A DNA stretch of 64,000 bases from Diphasiastrum complanatum (Eukaryota; Streptophyta; Lycopodiopsida; Lycopodiales; Lycopodiaceae), in assembly GCA_029204225.1 (NCBI GenBank), contig CM055107.1:19476315-19540314 (forward strand). The letters are read 5' to 3'. Shown here piece after piece: positions 40,301-53,440 of this stretch (its first letter is position 1; every line of letters begins with the position of its first letter). Below the pieces are notes generated by a model. The model worked only from the letters and a program-made list of their open reading frames with translations, was not told where the DNA came from and searched no databases. Position numbers and translations under genes: made by a program.

Positions 40301-41214
40301 TTTCGAGATAGTGGATCTGGGAGAAGCCAGGTGTTACCTAGGCTTATAAATTAAAAGAGACTACGAGGGAGGCAAGTTATACCTTCACCAGTCCAGGTAC
40401 ACCTAGAAGATCCTAGAGGACTTTGGGATGCTGAACTACAAAGGAGCAAACACTTCAATGCTCGTAGGAACGGTGCTAACAAATGACGATTGTCCAAAGG
40501 CTGAGGACAAAAGAGAACAGATGCAGCTCACTCCCTACAGAAGGCTGATAGGTTCACTAATGTACCTTGCAGACAACACACTTCCTGATATTGCTTATGC
40601 AGTATTCAGGATGAGCCAATTTTGCACGAATCCAGGCTCAACACATTGGAAGATAGCAAAACGAATTTTGTAATATCTTCAATTAACGAGGGATTATGGC
40701 TTGTATTATTGTCATGGTGCAGGTCTCAAGATACTTTCCTACATCAATGCTATTCGGGCATCTCTCAGGGACGACTGTAAAAGCGTCTCAGGAGGATGCA
40801 CCATCGCATCAGAAGCAGCAGTTCTCTGGGTCAGCAAGAAGCAGACCATTGTAGCTCAGTCGTCCTGCAAAGCAGAGTACGTAGCAGCAACAAAGATGGC
40901 CAACGAAATAATTTGGCTAAGACAAACCCTGGACAAATTGGGCGAAACAAAGAACGAGCCATTGGTCTTGCAGATGGACAACACCTCTGCGATACACTTG
41001 ACAAAAGATCCTGTGTTCCACTCAAGAACGAAGCACATTGCGGTCAAGTATCACTTCATCAAGGATCTGATTGAAAGGAAGATGATGCAGACCACCTTCA
41101 TAGGAACGAAAGATATGGTCGCTGACATCTTCACTAAAGCTCTGGACAAAGGGCTCTTTGAGAGTCAAAGGAGCAGTCTCGGGATCATAAAACTACCATG
41201 CTTTGAGAGGGAGT
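37343..41214 (+). pseudogene. Copia gag-pol of the nested element, protease missing
   Basis: Gag (37,343 to about 38,230) has a UBN2-like body and two zinc knuckles. The first is CMxCRKDGHTVDNC with a stop in it; the second ends in Tyr instead of Cys. The sequence then passes straight into the pre-integrase region near 38,310 (DKMKGNLYHLKV), so the aspartic protease is deleted. Integrase (about 38,440-39,390) has LVQSDICGP and HNGVAERK, but both Cys of its HHCC finger are Tyr. RT (39,657-40,350) keeps KAFLHGELDEEVYM-like motifs and YVDD. RNase H (40,701-41,170) ends in DMVADIFTKAL. At least eight in-frame stops are present. The polypurine tract GAGAGGGAG at about 41,206-41,214 abuts the 3' LTR. 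This is the most complete element in the window, and it is inactive. Confidence 0.95.
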
Positions 41215-42257
41215 TAAAGAAACAAAGTGTTTCTAATTACAAAGCCTTGCTAGCTTTCAATCCTTCACTCAACAAAGATGTTCGCGAACTCAAACATATG
41301 AAGACATGAAACACGAAGAGTTTCGTGAACACGAAAGTCAATGGAGACGAAGACGAACAGTTCGCAAACACGAACGGTTTGTGAACACGAAAGATCCACG
41401 AACGAGATTCCTTTGCGATCCAGCAAGAGAGAAAGGCATACGAGGTACACGAAACCAACCGTGGAAACAAAACCCGTTCGGTCCTCACACTCCTAGGAGT
41501 ACCACCAGAGATCACACAAGTACCCAGAAGTACAGAGATCTAACCTGATGGCATGACGTCAGTAGATACTTTCTAGGTCATGGCTAATATGCCACTCTTG
41601 TAATTCTTTGGTTAGTTGTAGATGCTTAATCACTCTAATTTTAGATTTGCACAGAGAGACCGTACTTACTGAATTAAACTCGACACATATCAGAACATGA
41701 TACATAACGTGTAACTAAGAGAAGAGACACCCAAGAAGAAGTCTGATGCTAGTAAGCAATCAAACGAACATGGACAGAAGCTCCGCCTGCGTGCGAGAAG
41801 ATAATTATGTTTAGGATCAGAATATCCAATTTGTCCACTAGTGAAGCGAGACTACTACTCGTGAGAGAGTCGTGCTTCTCTCACGCCAACGCACTGCGTG
41901 GATTTGCATGCAGTGCCCTGAAGAAATCAGGAAAAAGCAATATAGATTATTTTTCTGGTTGTGTTTGATCTTGGATGTCGAATGCTTATGTTGTTTATTT
42001 TAATATGTCTAAGTTTTCTTGTTCCCTTTGAACTCCACACCTTGGTTGAAATGAAGTCGAATGCTATATTAATTTTATGAACGTAGATCAGTAGTACCTG
42101 ACTACCCTCTGGAGGATTGTAGGAGTGTTTCAGCTAGCAGTGCCCAGCGAACGCATCTGAACTCCATCCAAATCTTGAAAGAGAGTCGCGAATGTTTCGT
42201 GAATTTTCTTCTCACGATTCTCATCATTTGTATTGGAGCACCGCTCGACTCACAACA
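41215..42257 (+). repeat. 3' LTR of the nested Copia
   Basis: 1,043 bp from TAAAGAAACAAAGTG (TG mutated to TA) to CTCACAACA. It is highly similar to the inverted LTR at 45,763-46,789. It is followed by CTTTG (42,258-42,262), the complement of the CAAAG next to the other LTR. Confidence 0.9.
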
Positions 42258-42525
42258 CTTTGTTTGAGTTAGTGCGATACTACTGCAGCCTTGCCATACT
42301 TCCACTCCCAAACAGTAGTGCATCAAGCCAAAATCAATCATATCAAAACTGGAATATAAGTCCTTCTTGATTGCACCAATCAAATCATCATCATTTCATG
42401 TGATTATGCGGTCATCTACGTATAGCACAATCAGTGTGATACTAGAGTCACGAGCAAAGTAGTAAAGATTGAAATTTGAAGAAGTGTGTATCAAACCTCT
42501 AGATAGGAGATGCTCATAATTAGCC
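42258..42525 (-). pseudogene. Older Copia RT, upstream half, interrupted by the nested element
   Basis: On the minus strand it reads RGLIHTSSNFNLYYFA, then YVDDRIIT and a stop, then [19 protein letters not shown] and SSIALTQTK, where the nested element's LTR cuts it. The next residues of the same protein are found at 46,790 on the plus strand. It is truncated on its upstream side near 42,525. Confidence 0.88.
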
Positions 42526-42526
42526 C

Positions 42527-44622
42527 GATTTTCCGTGCGAAAATATCGGCTAACATTTATGAATGTAGATGTAATTATGTCGGGGTTCGGTAGTGTGAGA
42601 GCTCGAGAACTTATGTTTCAAATTTTTATGCAACACTAACTCCGAGCAAAAAGAAAAATTACAAAATTCCATGCTCAGCCAAGGCGAGGGTGGTCCCTCA
42701 CAAGCGGTCGCGGCTCCCTACCTGCTCCCTCCAAAGAGGCATCCACGAATCCCTACTACAACGTGGATCCGGAAGGGAATATAATTGCCAATTGTAAGGG
42801 GAGGGTGGTTATGACCGATTGTATTCTTTATGCCAACGTCATTTTGGCAATAGATTATTTATGGAATGGACTGATCAATCTTCAGATCTTAAATCACAGG
42901 TTGTTTGTAACCTTCGTGGCGAATTTCCACAAGATGTGAAATTCGACACGAAAGAAATATATAAAAATATGAGCCTGTGGATAAGACATCGTCGTGATAC
43001 AGTGCGACGAGCTTGTAGGAATGGGTTATCTAAACCCCACTGGTGTTCAAGGACAGATTGGAACATAGTAAAAAATGATGAAACAACACCAAATAAGTAC
43101 AAGATTCAAAAAGATGTCGGGCAGCTAGGATGCATGGAGTAGGCAATCCTAAGTTGGGCTCAAAGCAAGAAGGCACGCTTGCAAGCAAGCATGGTAAATG
43201 AATCTAAGCTCTCATAGTTTGTCTTTGATTTCATATACTTTATTTTTTATCATGCATTATGACTAGCTGCTCCAACCTAGCCCTAAACTAATTTAAACTT
43301 AAATCGAATGGATAGTTGGCAGACTATGGATGCCTACCAACTAAGGATGAGTACGACTTTGCCTTTAGGAAATCATATGAGGCATTAGTTGATAAATCGA
43401 AGAGCAACGGTCATCCTCCTCGTGTAAGTTTCTTTGAAACATTTAAATTTTGTATTCTTCGTATATTATTATTGTAAAATTCGTATGTATTCACTCTTGA
43501 CCATTAGTCATGATCAAGCATAAATACTAATGTGTCTTATTTGCTTGTATTCATGCAGAGCGGACGTCAAGACGACGACGACGACAAGTAGATTAGGTTT
43601 TTAAGTTTTAGTTGATGCGAAAGCATTTTCAAGTTAGAGAGACTGCGAAAGCAACAATTTTGTAATACATTGATTATCAATATATTATTGCAATTGATCA
43701 CCATATTGTTGTTGATTTTTGTATGTGCAATGTTGCACCAAGAAATGCAATGTCGAAATTTGAAATATGGGCAATGTTGGATTCCAAGATGTGCAATGTA
43801 ATAACTAACTAAGAAATTTCCAACTATGTGCAATGTCGGATTCCAAAGTACAATGTCATATAAACAAATCAAAATGCAATTCATAATGTGCATGAAGTAA
43901 TGTAATAAAGTATTGCAGTTTATATTGTGCATGAAGCTATGCAAAAAGATATTGCAATTCATAATGTGCATGAAAAAAATGTATGAATAGAAAGTATCTC
44001 ATGCTTATCTTGCTATTTGATCCAAATGTCCAGTGCAATCCAAAAATATTGCCTCTCCAAAAACACGTTTCCAATAACAGCCCGATAAAAATGCGCACGC
44101 TGGTTTTTACGCATTTTTTTATTTATTTTAATCTAATAAAGGACGTCGAAATTCGACATCACAATTTATCTTATGGACGTCGTAAAAAATTCACTAACAG
44201 ACGTCAGAATTTGACATTTTGGTGGACGTCGCAATCCGATGTAGATTTATCCGTCGAACATATGTCAGATGGACGTCATCAGACAACGTTATGTAAAAAA
44301 ATTTGCCAACAGACGTCGCAATCCGACATCCGACGTGGATGTCCGAATGCGACATCTATGTCGACGACACCACGATGGATTTAAACGTCACAATCCGACG
44401 TCCACGTTGGACGTCGAATTCATGCCAATGCCGACACAAGCTTTCCGAGTGTGTTTTTCGGCATCCCGATATTAATTGGCTGTTGACGGATAATGTGCTC
44501 GTCGGATTCTGATGACCCTATTTCGACGTGTTTTAAGACATCCGCGATGAACGAAAAAAAAAAATTAAATGCGCGAAATCTGTCGCAGATCACGTCGAAA
44601 ATTGTAGCAGGTGTTGTAGTAC
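42527..44622 (+). mobile_element. Probable CACTA-like DNA transposon remnant
   Basis: The open frame at 42,819-43,142 and codons near 43,315-43,430 (DYGCLPTKDEYDFAFRKSYE) loosely resemble plant En/Spm Transposase_24 proteins. From 44,140 to 44,610 GACGTCG, TCCGACAT and similar motifs in both orientations form a subterminal repeat field. It ends near 44,621 in GTTGTAGTA, the complement of TACTACAAC, close to the CACTACAA terminus of CACTA elements. The opposite terminus was not found. Family call tentative. Confidence 0.4.
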
Positions 44623-45750
44623 GTGGATGATGATAAAGCAAAAGCTCCTCACAAGGCCTTTAGTTTATGGTCAAACTGAGTCATGAGTTGTTCCATCTGT
44701 TGTTTGTGTAATTTCGTAATTCGCTCCATTAGCAGGTCACTAGAAAGATTAAAAGCATTGGAGGTGGATGCCATTGAAGGAGTGGGATGGTGAGCTGGTG
44801 TATAATTATGTTGGAAGAGTTATTTTTACATTTGTCACCACATCTACACTTGAAGAAAGGTCTTTTCCAGTTCCAGATACGGGCTTGATGAAGGTTCATT
44901 CTATTGAAACCGTTATCAAAATGTCCTCTAACCCTAGACCAGGTTTGCTCAGAAAGACAAAGGGAGGGTTCAAATTTGTTCGTACATATGACAATGTCCA
45001 AAGCTATGGGAGTCTCAAGAGTGGGATTTTTATATAAATTAGCAAGTCTACAAGTTTATACCTCCTTTTCAGTAATATGAGCAAGAATAATCCAAAGGTC
45101 AATGGTGTGAGGTGGTAGATTATACACACCATTTTGTTTCATGAGCAGTGGTATTTCGCCGACCGTCAGGCCTAGGTATTTCGCTAGACAGTTCCGACAG
45201 CGGGTGTGACTCATGAGACCCTTGACCCAGGTGGCATATTTCGGCCACATTGGGTGGACTACCCTCTCTTGTATTTCAAAGAGGTCGGGCCCATTAGCTT
45301 GGACATTCAGAGAAAAAATGACCGTTTACATATTACAGTTCCAACTTGTGTTTGCACAATAAATGGTAAAATTACTCTAGTCCTTCAAACCTCGTAACAT
45401 GCATAGCATGCAAGGAAACAATACCAGTAGTCAAGTACTATGCATCATAACCAATCATTTGTGCAAGCTTGGCCTATGACCCAAGTCGATCTTCGTGGAA
45501 TTTAAGCTAATAGACAAGATTCAATGCATCATAGGAGCAACCACAAAAGAAGACTCAAAGCATGGACCGATTGACTACATAAATTTTCAAGCAACTTCCT
45601 CCTAAAATCTTGCTTTCAAGTGTACTAACAATATAATAAGATTGAAGTGTACCTCAAGTTATGGCAAAATGCACTCGTATGTTGGAGAAAAGTCACGAGT
45701 CACGCTTGCTTCGTACTTGTAAGTTTTGCCATGATTTGAAAAGAGGGTTG
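44623..45750. other. Leader and unassigned sequence beside the nested Copia 5' LTR
   Basis: On the minus strand a short ATGGCAAAACTT gag-like start follows the primer site. The rest, including open frames at 44,768-45,037 and 45,056-45,250, has no family I recognise. Confidence 0.35.
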
Positions 45751-45761
45751 GTCTGATACCA
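45751..45761 (-). other. Primer-binding site (tRNA-iMet type) of the nested Copia
   Basis: TGGTATCAGAC on the minus strand, one base from the LTR end, complements the 3' end of initiator tRNA-Met, the usual Copia primer. It marks the adjoining LTR as the 5' LTR. Confidence 0.9.
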
Positions 45762-45762
45762 C

Positions 45763-46789
45763 TGTTGTGAGTCAAGCGGTGCTGTGATACGAATGATGAG
45801 AATCGTGAGAAGAAAATTCACGAAACATTTGTGACTCTCTTTCGAAATTCGGATGGAGTTCAGATGCGTTCGCTGGGCACTGCCAGCTGAAACACTCCTA
45901 CAATCCTCCAAAGGGTAGTCAGGTACTACTGATCTATGTTCATAAAATTAATATAGCATTTGACTTCATTTCAACCAAGGTGCAGAATTCAAAGGGAACA
46001 AGAAAACTTAGACATTTTAAAATAAACAACATAAGCATTCGACATCCAAGATCAGACACAACTAGAAAAATAATCTATATTGATTTTCTCTGATTTCTTC
46101 ACGGCACTGCATGCGAATCCACGTAGTGCGTTGGCGTGAAAGAAGCACGGCTCTCTCACGAGTAGTAGTCTCGCTTCACTAGCGAACAAATTGGATCTTC
46201 TGATCCTAGACATAATTATCTTCTCGCACGCAGGTGAAGCTTCTGTCTGTGTTCGTCTTGATTGCTTACTAGCATCAGACTTCTTCTTGGGTGTCTCTTC
46301 TCTTAATTACACTCTATGTATCTTGTTCTGATATATGTCGAGTATAATTCAGTAAGTACGGTCTCTGTGTGCAAATCTAAGATTAGAGTGATCAAGCATC
46401 TACAACTAACCAAAGAATTACAAGAGTGGCAGAGTAGCCACGACCTAGGAAGTATCTGCTGACGTCATGTCATCAGGTCAGATCTCTGTACTTCTGGGTA
46501 CTTGTGTGATCTCCGGTGGTACTCCTAGGAGCGTGAAGACATAACGGGTTTTGTTTCCACCGTTGGTTTCGTTTACCTCGTCTGCCTTTCTCTCTTGCTG
46601 GACTACAAAGGAATCTCATTCGTGGATCCTTCATGTTCACAAACCGTTCATCTTCGTCTCCGTTGACTTTCATGTTCGCAAAACTCTTCGTGTTTCGTGT
46701 CTTCATATGTTCGAGTTCGTGAACATCTTTGTTGAGTGAAGGACTAAAAGCTAGCAAGGCTTTGTAATCAGAAACACTTTGTTTCTTCA
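45763..46789 (-). repeat. 5' LTR of the nested Copia (inverted relative to its 3' LTR)
   Basis: 1,027 bp reading TGAAGAAACAAAGTG...CACAACA on the minus strand. In the last ~160 bp it differs from the 3' LTR at about a dozen sites, mostly transitions. It is flanked by CAAAG (46,790-46,794), the target duplication. Confidence 0.92.
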
Positions 46790-47593
46790 CAAAGTACGTG
46801 AATGAGATTTTGAAGCATTTCAAAATGTGCAATAGCAAGCCAGTATCCACCTGTGGAGGTTGGTAAGAAACTATCTAACCAGAATGAGAGTGCACTAGTT
46901 GATGCTACTTTATTTCGTCAATTAGTTGGTTTGCTGATTTATCTCACAACCACTTGTCCTGACATAAGTTATGTTGTAAGCATTGTAAGTCAATTCATGG
47001 CTACTCCTAGAGAGATTCACTGGAAAGCAACGAAGAGAATTCTTTGTCATGTGAAGGGCACGTTAACCCATGGATTGTTGTATGAGAGGCAACATACTTT
47101 ACCAGTTTTACAAGGCTTTGTTGATTCAGATTGGGCAGGCTGTATTGATGACAGGAGATCTACCACAGGTTATGTATTTCATATTGGTAATGGTGTATTT
47201 TCTTGGTCAAGTAAGAAACAAGACACAATTGCTCTTTCTACTACATAAGCAAAATATAAAGCACTATGTTTAGCTACGCAGTCAGCAGTTTGGCTAAGAA
47301 GAATGTTAGAAGACATTGGAATTCCGTAGAATAAGCCTACTGTGATCAGATGTGACAGTCAGAGTGCTATACAACTAGCTAAAAATCTTGTATCTCATGC
47401 ACGCATGAAGCATATAGAAATTAAGTATCATTTCATTAGAGAGAAGTTATTAATTAATGAAATAGATGTAGTGCATTGTAAGACAGAGAATTAGTTAGCT
47501 AATATATTCACTAAATCTTTAAGTACTGATAAGTTTGAGTTTTTTTAGAGAAAAGCTCTTTGTAAGAAAGATAAACTAGGGCTTAAGGGAGAG
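46790..47593 (+). pseudogene. Older Copia, downstream half (RT end, RNase H)
   Basis: It starts at KYVNEILKHFKMCNSKPVST, the direct continuation of the RT that stops at 42,262 on the other strand. RNase H follows: LVGLLIYLTTTCPDISYVV, DSDWAGCIDDRRSTTGYVFH, SSKKQDTIALSTT, a stop, then DSQSAIQLAKN and the ADIFTK-like end. Stops at 47,246, 47,328 and near 47,494 disable it. The polypurine tract AAGGGAGAG occupies 47,585-47,593. Confidence 0.93.
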
Positions 47594-47915
47594 TGTTAAA
47601 ATAAGTAAGCTCGAGTTTCTCTTACAGTTCATGAATTTCCGTGTTTAGTAGTGATTTCGAGTTTTTTACTGCTTTTGTGATAGTATGCATGAGTGTCAGT
47701 TTGACGGTACACATAGTGTAAGTTGGGACACGCGTCCCGTAATGGGGACGAACTGCCATGCAGCGGTACACCACAAAAATTAGACTGTGTATATGTACCT
47801 TTCAGTCTCTTTTGTTAATACAGTTTAGAAATGTTCTCTTGGGTTGGTGTGTGATCTCTTTTTACTACTTATCTATTTGATGATAGATTTCTTGCAAATT
47901 AGCTAACTATACTGC
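47594..47915 (+). repeat. 3' LTR of the older Copia
   Basis: It begins TGTTAAAATAAG immediately after the polypurine tract and contains GGGACACGCGTCCCG, a near-perfect palindrome, around 47,729. It is homologous to the minus-strand LTR fragment at 61,475-61,755. The 3' limit is approximate. Confidence 0.75.
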
Positions 47916-50900
47916 CAGTATGATCTTTGACAATTCACTATCTAGAACTAAATCTAGATATCCAAAGATCGGTTGAATACAATTCAGTTATTATTCTCGG
48001 ATTCATTATGATTCGCTATCCAATTGAGCTCATTGGGATACAATCACTAATGACCTAAGTTCATTCCTTAACTAAGGAATACTATACCAAGAATACTGTG
48101 TATCCAATGCACATAATTTTAACTGATGAAGATTCACTAATCATGCATCTTACAAGCAATATAAATCGAATCTATTAGCTTATGGGAAAACCACATTACA
48201 CTGATCGTTTTACCAATTAACTTCATCCTGGAGTAATCAATTGCTCAAAATTGCCAATGATTCAGAAATCTCAAATGTCTAGGTGCAAATCTTAATTGTA
48301 CCGTAAACACCACATTTAGATCCATATCCAAATCATTCATAAGCTAATCCATAAATCATCACCCAAATAATTGTTAACTTTGCAAATATCTGTCAAAACA
48401 ATACTTGATCATATGTCTATGTTCACCGACTAGGTTAAATGCACCAAATAACTCTAGTAATCAGGAATACACAGTAGATTCATACAAGATTAATCATGCA
48501 CATAAGTGAGTAATCTCACTATAACCCAATACATAAACACATTCTTATCTAGCATATTCCTCCAGAACCCACATATGTTACTCACATATCTCCGTGAGAT
48601 CTTGTAACTCAGCTACAAAAGATTTTCTATTTCTCATGAGTAAAGAACATATTTGGAAAATCTATGAGATGAATAACATGCACTCTCAGCATTCCAATCC
48701 AACTTACCTCTAATTACATAATTTCTTCAATCAACCCCTCACTAATCCTAGTACTAAAACTAAGATTAGGTTGATCCAATACAGAAGTCTCAGACTAAAA
48801 TTCTGATCAAACTTACTCCTATTTCAATCGAAATGGAATAAGTATTCTTTGACCTTTCATTGTACCACTTATAGATAATGATTCCAATATCAAACATGTT
48901 CTAGTTCCAGATTGTCCACACAATCCCTAGAGAATTCCTCTTATTTGAAAAGTTTCAATTAGGTATCTTACTCTGAATCTATCCGAAATTCCTTTCAGAT
49001 CAAATCTCATTTCTATACCCTAGCTGGTTTTCTTCCAAAAACTATGCAACCCACGGATTACCAAATAGAATTTTATCCCATCACTTCACCCCTCCTTTTA
49101 AACAAATTAACAATTTTAATAAAAGTTAATTGGAAAAATGATATATGAAAATATCCAGATCCAAAAAAAGTCAGTAATAAGTGCTTCCACTAAAAGATTC
49201 ACTATATGACAAACATGACTTTTTGTTCAAATACTTTCAACCTGAGTGACAGAAACTACCATTCTATCGAAATCCATTTATGCTAGAAGAGATATTCTAG
49301 GTTTAAGAAATTGAAACATTTCAAACTTAGAATTAATATGAATTCCAAGTCTATTCCCATAAGTAGTAATTTATATGACATAACAGTCTTTTAGAAGAAT
49401 AATTTCATGTTGGAAAGAATTCATATAAATCTGTCTGACGTCTTATATTCAAAAAATTATTAAAAAGTAAAGAATTAATTAAGAAAGCGAGAAATAGTAT
49501 TTGAGGGCCTCTGATTTTGTGAATAATGAGATACCACATTGGGATCTAGATTAAACCTCAAAATTTTCCAAAATACCGCACATTTAATCAATGCTTTTTC
49601 TTTTCTTCCCATATCATGACTATGTACTAACACATTCCATTGACAATAAGATCTTTACAGTCCTAGAAATTTTCTTTTCAAAATTATTGATGTCCGATAC
49701 CATCAGCTCCTCCTTCCAGAAAACTCTTAACCGCCACATCTGATATTCTATAGATCTACCGATCATCTAGATTTCCTATAGTCCATATAGGGTATTATCT
49801 TTTGTTTCCAACACTGGAGAAATCCATTTATTCAGATGACTGGCATGCCTATCAGATGGATGCCACAAATTCAGATTTGATCCTATGATCTAAGCAGAAG
49901 AATTAACATGGTTTAGTATTACATTCTGATCTTTTTTGGTTAATGATAAGCTTCAAAACACTTTTGATGCATAAAATCTAGGGACAAGCTTCAATCAACT
50001 AACAGATCCAATGTAACATCAATCAACTAACATCACATTTGTCATCCAAAGCTACGGATAACTCAATGGTCAAAAAGATATCTATTATGAATTCAACTAA
50101 ATGAATTTTATCCAGGAAATTAATATCCAGTATAAGCAATTATTTACAAGGATTAACATAATCCTAACTGCAAAATACATTTCCCAACCACACTTACTAC
50201 TCTGATGTCCACGCTTCTTCCCTCGGAATTTTCAGTTCCCTACAAATCTATTTCAGCTAAGGTACTAAGAAGACATAACAACATTAGTAAATGTTTAAAA
50301 TTAATTACTATAGGAAAAAGTCTGAAACAATTTCATTTCTATCCTATACCTAGGCTGAATAACTGATATACCAAAAATCATCTACTAGTATGAAAAATTA
50401 CTACTAGTCTATTCTTTGACTATAATTCACCATAGGATTTAACTGGAAATGTCAGTTCTACTTTTGATCAGATCCTATTATTACGATTTTAGGGTTAAAA
50501 TTGGACTGTTCTCACTTTGCACTTACTGGCTTAAGAATTACTTCATTAAAGTTATCTGTAATTAATGGGAGATAAGATTTGGATTCGAGTATTTCTACTC
50601 TGTATTCACTCCAAATAATTTTGTCAAATAAAGAATTACCTCCAAATACTATCAATTTTCCTCCATTAATTATCTAACAAGTATCTCAAAAGCTTTTGTT
50701 TGTTCAATTTTAATGACCAAAATCATCAAAACCATAATAACCAACTGATCGGTATTCCACCGATTTGAAAAGGAAAAAATAGCGTGAAACTCTATTTAAC
50801 TCTATATACTAGGAGTACCAATACTCCAGAGTTAAATGGTTTAAATAGCATCCTACCAAAGGATCTAATTATGATATTGGGTATATGTCTAAGAACCATA

Positions 50901-52720
50901 CCATTCATCTCTTTCCGTCAAGATCGGCTTAAAAAAATTCCATTTCCAAAACCGATTGTTACAGCTTAACGAAAGGTCCAACAGTACTAAGGTTCCAAAA
51001 TAAATTGGCTTAGCAAAAATGTCAAAGTGATAAAGCCCCAACAACATGTTTATTGTCCCTAGATAAAGGAAATCCAAATTCTTTCAACTCCTAATATGGG
51101 AAGCAATACAAAAAAATCCAAGGTCAAACTTTGACAATCTAACACCAAGAACCCGAAGTTTCTATAATTGGGTGCTAGTAGCTTTAACTTCTGGAGTTGA
51201 TCTAGAAAAGCAATGTCAAACCAACTCAAAGTTACTAAATCTCGAAATTCAATCAAGCCTTGATCATTCAACATGTAATAGCATCAATGCAGATAGTCAC
51301 CCAATTCACCAAATTGCCGATCACTCATCATACTTCAAAGCAGCATTTAAGCATCCAACATATGCATACCAGAAAACCCTAAGGTTTCTAAAAAACAAAA
51401 GCCATGGGCCCTATCAAAAGAACAACCCTGTCTAGAAAGATAAAGAGAAAAAATAGGGCCTGCTCATCACCCACCATCGGGTTTCCACCAGCGAGAGAGA
51501 GAGAGAACGACAAGAGCCTTCCAAGGTTTCCCCTGCAGCAGTGCGAGTTCCATCGCTTGAAGGATGGCAGGAATGCCACTCAAACTGCCTACATCATCCT
51601 CTACTCTGATCAACGAATTCAGCCATATTCAACCAGCGATTTCATGCATTGAATGGTCTGCTATGATTCTTCCTAGATACATCAAATCTCCATTGATCAC
51701 AGCAGGGGAGCATTCATCAATCTGCCTGCAGGAAAACATCCTTTCACCAAGGGTCGCTGGCTCTGCTTCTGAGTTTCCCACCCAAGAAGCTTAGACATCG
51801 CTGTCAAGGCAGATTCACTACCTTTCAAACAAGCGAATCAGCCTACTATTTGCAAGCTCAATTCAGGCTTAAGAGGAAAACAACAACAAGCTACATTTGC
51901 CTTAATCAAAAGCAAAAATGAAAACCAAATCTTTATGTAAACTTCAACTAACTAATGCAAGCTAATGTTTATATAAAGTTCCAATTCCATTTGTCATTTC
52001 AAAAGCAAACAAAGTTTTCACATTTCTCACTATTCTAGATCTCCAAATCCATGAAACTAGTGTCTAGAAATGGATAACTAATGAAGCTTTATGAAAACTT
52101 CAATTTTCAGATCTGATTTTCAGATTTACAGATTTGAAAATCAGAACTTCATAATGACAAAAAACAGAACTTCAGAACTTGTTTTATGCACAAAGTTACA
52201 CTACCATTCCCTTCCTACATTGCCATTTTCATGAAACTAGGAGATAGAAAGATGTAACTAATGAAGTTTGGATGAAAACTTTACTTTTCAGATCTGATTT
52301 TCAGATTATAGGTTTGAAAAATAGAGCTTCAAAATGAAAATCAAAGCTTCAAACACTTCATTTATGCAAAAAAAAAAAAACACTAGTTTTGATCAAAACA
52401 CATAGCTAGAATCAATCTTTTTGCAGAAAAAAATGTTTGTGTATGTAGAGGGAGACTTCCTCTAACCATCCCACAAATCTTTTTTTAGAACTTTTAAAAA
52501 CCCAAAGCCCACTTTAAAACTTCTGTAACATGATAAAAAACCAGCCCCTAAACAATTCTATAAGCATCACTACTCTCTTCCAAATAGAACTAGATTCATT
52601 GGGTACTTCAACTACAAGCTTCCTACAATTAGAAAAGCCAATAATCTTCCTCAAAAAAAAATTAGTTGGTGATTTTAATAGAACTTGAAGATAGTTAGAA
52701 AGGTTACCATCCTTTGTCTA
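47916..52720 (-). other. 4.8 kb AT-rich non-coding block, possible LARD-type internal domain
   Basis: No open frame longer than about 90 codons and no recognisable domain on either strand. Its right end is a perfect primer-binding site, so at least part is probably the internal region of a non-coding LTR element on the minus strand. No matching 3' LTR was found at the left. Confidence 0.35.
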
Positions 52721-52732
52721 GCTCTGATACCA
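52721..52732 (-). other. Perfect tRNA-iMet primer-binding site
   Basis: TGGTATCAGAGC on the minus strand. Confidence 0.8.
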
Positions 52733-52735
52733 CTT

Positions 52736-53440
52736 TTACAAGTAGAGGTGAGGAAGTCCTCCCAATCCAAGGTAGAGCCTCCAAATGTCCTCCAAGCAAC
52801 CTGCAAGCTTCAAGATGCTCCCCAACTCCAAGCTAGGATGCCTCCACCTGCAAGTAAGGATCTACAAGCCTCCAAGGATCTTTCCTCCACCTGTGTCCCT
52901 ACTCTTTAAACACAGAGATAGATAACAAGCTAGCCTCAAGTATTCACCACCCAACCACAGCTAGATCCAAGCTCCAAGCAAGACCTATCTAACACCCCCT
53001 TGCTAACCATAAACAAATCACAAGCATACCACAACACTTCATAGCATACTCAAGATCCAAACCCTACTTATGTCCCATACCATAAGCAAGATCCAAACCT
53101 TAAGCATACTACCACAAGAAAGCACTCTACACACTAGTAGCAACACTAGAGCATAAGCAAAGCAAACAAGAGATGTCTCCCCCTCCCAATGGGCACCCTA
53201 CTACCCTCATATAGATGGCCCATGGACCCCTCCAATGCACTATGGGGGGAGTTCCATGCTCATCCAATGAGAGAGAGAGAAGCCTAGGAGAGTTAAAGAA
53301 TCTCCAAGAGGTTCCATAGGCTTAGGAATGTCAAGAGACACCTTCTTCCTACTAGGTCCCAAAGCCCAAGTTATGCAAGTATACTTTGGTCCAAGACCAA
53401 TAAAGTGATATGGTTCAAGGTTGAGGCCCAAGGTTTAGAA
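52736..53440 (-). repeat. Probable 5' LTR of a minus-strand LTR element
   Basis: It lies directly upstream of the primer site. It contains TCTATATGAGGG near 53,205-53,216, which could be its TATA box. LTR termini are not clean, and a second copy is absent. Confidence 0.45.

Noticed and set aside
42819-43142. Host gene of 107 codons
   Set aside because: It lies between element pieces, has only a weak transposase-like pattern and is followed by element-type repeats.
44768-45250. Open frames of 64-90 codons beside the Copia leader
   Set aside because: No family resemblance, overlapping frames on both strands, likely chance or decayed element sequence.
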